A stretch of DNA of 64,000 bases from Kineothrix sp. IPX-CK (GTDB taxonomy: Bacteria; Bacillota; Clostridia; Lachnospirales; Lachnospiraceae): contig NZ_CP146256.1 in assembly GCF_039134705.1 (NCBI RefSeq), forward strand, positions 3,658,001-3,722,000, in the 5' to 3' direction. The number at the start of each line of letters is the position of its first letter. Within the stretch, counting starts at the first letter, position 1. The position numbers and the translations under genes were made by a program. The notes below the pieces were generated by a model. That model saw nothing but the letters and a program-made list of their open reading frames with translations. It ran no database searches and was not told the DNA's origin. Of the stretch, positions 63,435 to 64,000 are shown piece after piece.

Positions 63435-64000
63435 TTAGTCTCTGACTTTAATATGCACTTCCCGAAGCTGCTTTTCCGTCACATCATTAGGTGCACCGCA
63501 CATTAAATCCTGCGCAGAGCCGCTCATAGGGAAAGCAATCACCTCTCTGATATTCTCCTCGCCTCGAAGCAGCATAAGCATGCGGTCGATCCCCGGCGCC
63601 ATTCCTGCGTGGGGAGGCGCACCGAACTGAAATGCCTGGTAGAGCGCTCCAAATTTATTTTTCAAGGTTTCTTCATCATATCCTGCAATTTCGAAAGCTT
63701 TTACCATTATCTGCATATCGTGATTTCTCACCGCTCCCGAGGATAGTTCGATGCCATTACATACGATATCATATTGATATGCCAATATATCCAGAGGATT
63801 CTCCTCCTCAAGCGCCTTCAACCCGCCCTGCGGCATGGAGAAGGGATTGTGTGTAAATCCAATCCGTTTCGTCTCAGGATCCCGCTCAAACATCGGAAAA
63901 TCATTCACATAGCAGAAGCGATACGCATCCTTTTCGTACAAATCGAGTTTAATGCCCAGTTCATTTCTAATTTGTCCGGCATAATAATTAGCTCTCTCCT
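63435..64000 (-). CDS. aspS: Aspartyl-tRNA synthetase, C-terminal part (cut by the window edge)
   Basis: About 188 C-terminal residues of a class II AspRS; the frame is open to the right edge. Visible segments are [15 protein letters not shown], the bacterial insertion region with [39 protein letters not shown] and class II motif 3 in [15 protein letters not shown]. The tail [11 protein letters not shown] is of the bacterial type. Next to gatCAB it may be non-discriminating, forming Asp-tRNA(Asn) for amidation, but the anticodon domain that would help decide this is outside the window. Confidence 0.93.
   Translation of the reverse strand, partial: ERANYYAGQIRNELGIKLDLYEKDAYRFCYVNDFPMFERDPETKRIGFTHNPFSMPQGGLKALEEENPLDILAYQYDIVCNGIELSSGAVRNHDMQIMVKAFEIAGYDEETLKNKFGALYQAFQFGAPPHAGMAPGIDRMLMLLRGEENIREVIAFPMSGSAQDLMCGAPNDVTEKQLREVHIKVRD

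Overview
The window looks like chromosomal core DNA of a low-to-mid GC anaerobic Firmicute, most likely a Lachnospiraceae-type clostridium. I infer this from the protein families (AddB, DUF6062, DUF6106, SufCBDSU, flavodiiron protein, GlnRS together with GatCAB, YesM-type sensor kinase) and from consistently strong GGAGG ribosome binding sites. I saw no rRNA, tRNA, CRISPR array, transposase or prophage gene. Nearly all genes lie on the minus strand. The five plus-strand genes are DUF6062 (14270), a small acidic membrane protein (15863), a membrane-anchored hypothetical protein (29126), a DUF5301/DUF4825-like protein (42684) and aroC (53834). Both window edges cut genes: addB on the left and aspS on the right.

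Layout. 0-1.5 kb: N-terminal part of addB and a HAD phosphatase. 1.7-8.0 kb: a four-gene sensory locus of YesM-type histidine kinase, solute-binding lipoprotein, AraC-type response regulator and chemoreceptor, with no permease genes. 8.1-12 kb: a GH94 disaccharide phosphorylase and a phosphohexomutase, which together turn a beta-glucoside into glucose 6-phosphate. 12-18.8 kb: M19 dipeptidase, an unusual PfkB-type kinase, DUF6062, TetR, the acidic membrane protein, then the end of a glnS-DUF2225-mocR operon. 20.5-21 kb: the glnS leader, a run of RNA hairpins. 21-28.2 kb: guaB, a GGDEF-EAL protein, purH and a DHH phosphoesterase, tightly packed and all concerned with purine or cyclic dinucleotide chemistry. 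28.3-29.9 kb: two small membrane proteins. 29.9-34.4 kb: an aspartate-to-homoserine operon (ACT protein, hom, an apgM-like proposed homoserine kinase, lysC). 34.5-42.5 kb: an oxygen and iron-sulfur island (marR-sufC-sufB-sufD-sufS-sufU-fprA, then sodA-dps). 42.6-43.9 kb: an isolated sensor-domain protein preceded by a perfect 18-bp inverted repeat. 43.9-53.7 kb: an 11-gene mannose-class PTS operon with its own PRD regulator, HPr, enzyme I, two alcohol dehydrogenases and a class II aldolase. 53.8-55 kb: aroC. 55.1-59.8 kb: a sugar isomerase, xylulokinase and DUF4867 operon with an AraC regulator. 59.9-64 kb: aspS-gatC-gatA-gatB.

How the parts may work together. The most distinctive signals are regulatory. 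The suf operon is led by a MarR-family protein with a C-terminal cluster of four cysteines, and a near-perfect 29-bp palindrome overlaps its promoter, so it is a candidate Fe-S or redox sensor controlling Fe-S assembly. The sodA promoter is flanked by two perfect inverted repeats. The guaB/GGDEF-EAL/purH/DHH cluster places IMP and XMP synthesis beside c-di-GMP turnover. The PTS operon carries every step of its own phosphorelay. Start sites were chosen by Shine-Dalgarno spacing, so several coding regions are shorter than the longest open frame.
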